Source: Melioribacter roseus P3M-2 (GTDB taxonomy: Bacteria; Bacteroidota; Ignavibacteria; Ignavibacteriales; Melioribacteraceae). From it: a stretch of DNA of 64,000 nucleotides. This document shows positions 61,269 to 64,000 of the stretch, piece by piece. The notes beneath the pieces were generated by a model. It saw nothing but the letters and a program-made list of their open reading frames with translations, had not been told where the DNA came from and did not search any database. The first letter of the stretch is position 1, and the number at the start of each line of letters is the position of its first letter. The translations under genes and the position numbers were made by a program. The stretch lies in NCBI RefSeq assembly GCF_000279145.1, contig NC_018178.1:620001-684000 (forward strand), given 5' to 3'.

Positions 61269-61655
61269 TCAGTTGTTAATGGTCGTCGAGGTTATGTCAT
61301 TTGGACCGACCACCATAGTCACTTTAACTTTATTCGTTCCGTCATTGCCGGTCTCAGTACCTGTGCCTACTAAAGTAACTGATTGAGCGGCTACAGTGGC
61401 AGTATAAGTTCCATTTCCGGTCGTATCGAGCTGAGCCGGAATTGTCCAGCCGGTAAAGGTATTTCCGCCGCCGCCGAGCGCTGTCGGCTTACGATAGTAT
61501 TGCTGAGCCAGAGAAGCAAGGTTTGTCAAGTCGGCAATAACAGCGTCTCTGTTAGCCTGTGTGCTGCTTGCCGTAAATACGTTAATACCGACGACTACGG
61601 CAATACCTACGATAATAACGCCTAGAACGATAAGTAATAATTGTTGTTGACCCAT
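61269..61655 (-). CDS. Atypical pilin-like protein 1
   Basis: This is a 128-residue protein that starts MGQQQLLLIVLGVIIVGIAVVVG. A two-residue leader (Met-Gly) precedes a hydrophobic helix; there is no basic leader and no Glu at position 5 of the possible mature chain, unlike classical type IV pilins. The rest has a helix continuing to YYRKPTALGGGGNTF and a beta-strand rich Gly/Thr C-terminus. AGGAG precedes the ATG at 61655. It is the second of two tandem paralogues at the head of the pilus operon, so it is the probable major (or minor) pilin or pseudopilin. Confidence 0.72.
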   Translation of the reverse strand: MGQQQLLLIVLGVIIVGIAVVVGINVFTASSTQANRDAVIADLTNLASLAQQYYRKPTALGGGGNTFTGWTIPAQLDTTGNGTYTATVAAQSVTLVGTGTETGNDGTNKVKVTMVVGPNDITSTTINN

Positions 61656-61731
61656 AACTTACTCCTGTTAATTTGTTTGTGTTATGTTAATTAGTAAAGG
61701 ACAATATTTCAGAAAAATTTATCAATAATCT

Positions 61732-62115
61732 TTAATTAATTACAATGGTTTTAAAAGAAGTAGCTCCGACCGATATTTTTACTTTTACAGAGTCGTTACC
61801 CGTAACCACCTCATTTCCCGTGCCAATAATTACAACGCTGTCCTGTCCGATTGTTTCAATCCGATAATTGCCATTAGCGGTTAATTTAAGCTCTTCCGGA
61901 ATAGACCAACCGACGAATGACCTCGCTCCGCCGCCCAAAGCCCGCGGTTTCAGGTAATATTGTTGCGCCATAGCGGCAAGATTTACCAGTTCATTTGTAA
62001 CGTTGTTTCTTTTGGCTTCGATGGCATTCGCTCTGAAAAGGTTTATGCCCATAAAAATTGCTAATCCTACAATAATAATTCCGAGTACTATTAATAGCAG
62101 TTGTTGCTGTCCCAC
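61732..62115 (-). CDS. Atypical pilin-like protein 2
   Basis: This is a 127-residue paralogue of the next gene: same MGQQQLLLIVLG start, the same YYLKPRALGGGARSFVGW insertion after the N-terminal helix and a similar C-terminal strand pattern. It starts with GTG at 62115, ten bases from GGGGC. It is the first gene of the pilus operon. The two copies may be major and minor subunits. The short leader and missing Glu5 are shared, so they are a property of this pilin family and not a mutation. Confidence 0.72.
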   Translation of the reverse strand: MGQQQLLLIVLGIIIVGLAIFMGINLFRANAIEAKRNNVTNELVNLAAMAQQYYLKPRALGGGARSFVGWSIPEELKLTANGNYRIETIGQDSVVIIGTGNEVVTGNDSVKVKISVGATSFKTIVIN

Positions 62116-62856
62116 TTAAAAAGCCCCGATATTTTTTACTTGTTATTATCGGCTGTTGCTGCCTGAATCTTTAACAAATACCGCACCAATTTTTAATCGG
62201 TAATAATTTCCGATAATATTCAATGGAATATAAGAAAGGCTCCAAATAAAGCAAAGTTTTTTCTTCAAGCAGGCGAGTATTTTAATATAGAGCTGTAAAA
62301 ATTACATGTAGATGTTTGTCTCTCTAATTCGTTCTTCGTCAGTTTCCAACTGACTCAAAAAGAATTTTCCGTTGCTTTGAGCATTGCAAGTACTGTAATT
62401 TGTCCTTCTGAGGAGATCCGACGTAGACGGAACTACGAGGAATCCGAGTGACTATTTTGATATACTGAACTAAGCAGGAGATACTTCCCCCGCCTGCGGG
62501 ACGAAGTAATTTCACCGGCATGCATTTGAGTTTGCTTCGTCGCTCGCTCCTCGCAAAGACGGGTTTTATTCAGATTTGCATTCCCCGTATTCTGCGGAGT
62601 CGTACAGACTTCCTTTCGCTATTCGTCATTACGAGCCCCGTTTGCAACGGGGCGAAGTAATCTCTAGTGATATTAATTAGCGTTTGCTTCCCCCGCAAAC
62701 TGCGGAGTCGCAAAGACAAGGGCGTTTGTAGCGCTGAAGAGCGGGCGTTAGGAGTGTAGACGTGCCGGCGTTCTATGTTGTATAACATTGAACGATAAAC
62801 GACGGACCCCAAAACCATCCGCAATCAGCACAGGGAAATCGCGAATTTAAATCGGC
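62116..62856. repeat. Non-coding region with dispersed degenerate repeats
   Basis: No credible gene is present. From about 62330 the sequence holds several diverged copies of a short motif family: GACGAAGTAATTTC and GGGCGAAGTAATCTC, GTTTGCTTC followed by CGCAAAGAC, and CCCCGTTTGCAACGGGG. These occur at 62491-62561 and 62627-62719. They resemble dispersed repeats seen between genes in related genomes. The pilin promoter should lie near 62116-62250. Confidence 0.6.
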
Positions 62857-64000
62857 TCACTTTCGAACGCGGATATGAAGTTCCGTCAATTGAGCGTCGT
62901 CTACAAACGAAGGGGCGTCGTCCATAAGCGAAATTCCGCTCGATGTTTTCGGGAATGCAATCACGTCTCTTATCGAAGATTTACCTGCAAAGAGCATTAC
63001 AAGCCTGTCGAATCCGAATGCGATTCCTCCATGAGGGGGAGCGCCGTATTTGAATGCATTCATCAGGAATCCGAATTTTTCCCTGGCTTCCTCGTCGCTT
63101 ATGCCGAGCGTTTTGAACATTTTTGCCTGCAGTTCGGAACTATGAATACGAATACTGCCGCCTGCTATTTCGTTACCGTCGAGAACGAGGTCGTACGCGC
63201 GCGCTTTAACCCGAGACGGATCGGTATCCATCAAAGGTATATCTTCAATTCTCGGGGAAGTAAAAGGATGGTGCATTGCATAATAACGTTTGGTTTCGTC
63301 GTCCCATTCGAACAGCGGAAAATCCGTAACCCAGAGCAATGCGTGTTTATCATTCTTTTCGAGGAGATTCATTCTTCTTGCCATTTCGAGGCGAAGCGTA
63401 CCCATAATCGACAAAGTTTTCAAACGCGGACCGGTCAATAAGAGCAGCAGGTCGCCAGGCTTGGCTTCCATTTTACTTACAAGATTCGATTTTTCTTCGT
63501 CGCTCAAAAATTTGGCTATAGGAGCTTCGAGTTCATTATCTTTTACGCGCATCCATATCAAGCCGCCGGCTCCCAATTTTTTGGCATAATCGGTCAAGCC
63601 GTCGAGCTGATTTCTTGTATATTCGCCGCAGCCTTCGGCTTTCAAACCCGTAATAATCCCTTCTTTCTGAATCGATTCTTTAAATACGCGAAACTCCGAA
63701 TTTTTGAACACTTCGTTTAACGTAACCATCTCGAGTCCGAACCTGAGGTCGGGTTTGTCGCTGCCGTATTTTTCCATCGCTTCGTCGAAAGTAAGTCGGG
63801 GTATCGGTGTGCTTAATTCAATGCCCCAGATATCTTTGAAAAATTCTTTCATTAAACCTTCGGCAATTCCGAGCACGTCTTCCACATCCGCGAACGACAT
63901 TTCAACGTCAATCTGAGTAAATTCATACTGTCTGTCGGCTCTCAGGTCTTCGTCGCGGAAGCAACGTACGATCTGGAAATATCTGTCGTAGCCGGAAACC
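62857..64000 (-). CDS. aspS: Aspartyl-tRNA synthetase, C-terminal part
   Basis: The frame is open to the window edge (in-frame residues before the ATG at 63900 read VSGYDRYFQIVRCFRDEDLR), so this is the 3' two thirds or so of aspS. Class II motif 2 is in RCFRDEDLRADRQYEFTQID, the GAD-type insertion follows (about 90-200 of the visible part), and motif 3 is GIAFGFDRLVMLFAG before the C-terminal helix ending TELHIRVRK. The enzyme charges tRNA-Asp. Its 5' end lies outside the window. Confidence 0.95.
   Translation of the reverse strand, partial: VSGYDRYFQIVRCFRDEDLRADRQYEFTQIDVEMSFADVEDVLGIAEGLMKEFFKDIWGIELSTPIPRLTFDEAMEKYGSDKPDLRFGLEMVTLNEVFKNSEFRVFKESIQKEGIITGLKAEGCGEYTRNQLDGLTDYAKKLGAGGLIWMRVKDNELEAPIAKFLSDEEKSNLVSKMEAKPGDLLLLLTGPRLKTLSIMGTLRLEMARRMNLLEKNDKHALLWVTDFPLFEWDDETKRYYAMHHPFTSPRIEDIPLMDTDPSRVKARAYDLVLDGNEIAGGSIRIHSSELQAKMFKTLGISDEEAREKFGFLMNAFKYGAPPHGGIAFGFDRLVMLFAGKSSIRDVIAFPKTSSGISLMDDAPSFVDDAQLTELHIRVRK

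Noticed and set aside
62570-62824. 84-codon minus-strand frame between pilin and aspS genes
   Set aside because: It is a translation of dispersed repeats with no ribosome site.

Overview
The window looks like a chromosomal segment of a free-living member of the Ignavibacteria (Bacteroidota/Chlorobi group, Melioribacter-like). This is inferred from several signs: type IX secretion (T9SS) sorting domains of the NYPNPFNPSTTI type, TonB-linked and plant-polysaccharide enzymes, an UpxY-like NusG, queuosine genes, and many hybrid two-component proteins. No rRNA or species-specific marker is present, so the assignment stays provisional. || Layout. (1) 0-10.4 kb is core chromosome: the tail of a glycosyltransferase-associated helical-domain protein, a GH130 enzyme, archease, a small outer-membrane protein, a GlmU-like nucleotidyltransferase convergent with rpsT, queE-queD, and then a leftward run of sirtuin (frameshifted), TPR protein, YhaM-like exoribonuclease, NusG paralogue and a hybrid kinase with a degenerate receiver. 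(2) 10.5-23.9 kb is a carbohydrate region: TonB-dependent receptor, PL1 pectate lyase with a T9SS tail, a second T9SS cargo whose sorting domain is a near-identical DNA copy, a NicO-like transporter, a DUF6544-like protein, two GH2 enzymes and a dicarboxylate symporter. (3) 24.1-29.2 kb is a TetR-controlled leftward operon of stress/redox enzymes. Its first gene, an MBL-fold hydrolase, is split by one in-frame TGA. (4) 29.4-37.4 kb is a heavy-metal efflux operon: Cys-rich leader protein, CusC-, CusB- and CusA-like proteins, an NG-type PII protein and two CDF-like transporters. || (5) 37.5-45.9 kb is a chromosomal integron and the most unusual part. It has a full integron integrase (IntI) with the family-specific insertion, nine attC-like sites and about eight AT-rich cassette ORFs. 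All cassettes point the same way as intI. The integrase itself sits between attC-like sites as if it were a cassette, and two internally deleted copies of the integrase-attC unit lie inside the array. Cassettes include a PIN nuclease coupled to a 263-residue partner (toxin-antitoxin-like) and a coupled soluble/membrane gene pair. (6) A tRNA-Lys(TTT) marks the return to core sequence at 46.1 kb. || (7) 46.5-53.0 kb is a signalling block: an NtrC-type regulator, a small hybrid kinase, a receiver-DHp protein without an ATPase domain, and a 1151-residue kinase with three receivers, two of them degenerate. (8) 53.1-62.1 kb is a complete leftward type IV pilus / type II secretion-like operon (two pilins, PilC, PilB, PilT, PilM/N fusion, PilO/P-like protein, frameshifted secretin). 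(9) 62.1-62.9 kb is non-coding with dispersed repeats, and 62.9-64 kb is the 3' part of aspS. || Two broken genes (sirtuin and secretin) are each one base short in a homopolymer run. This may point to sequencing error rather than decay.
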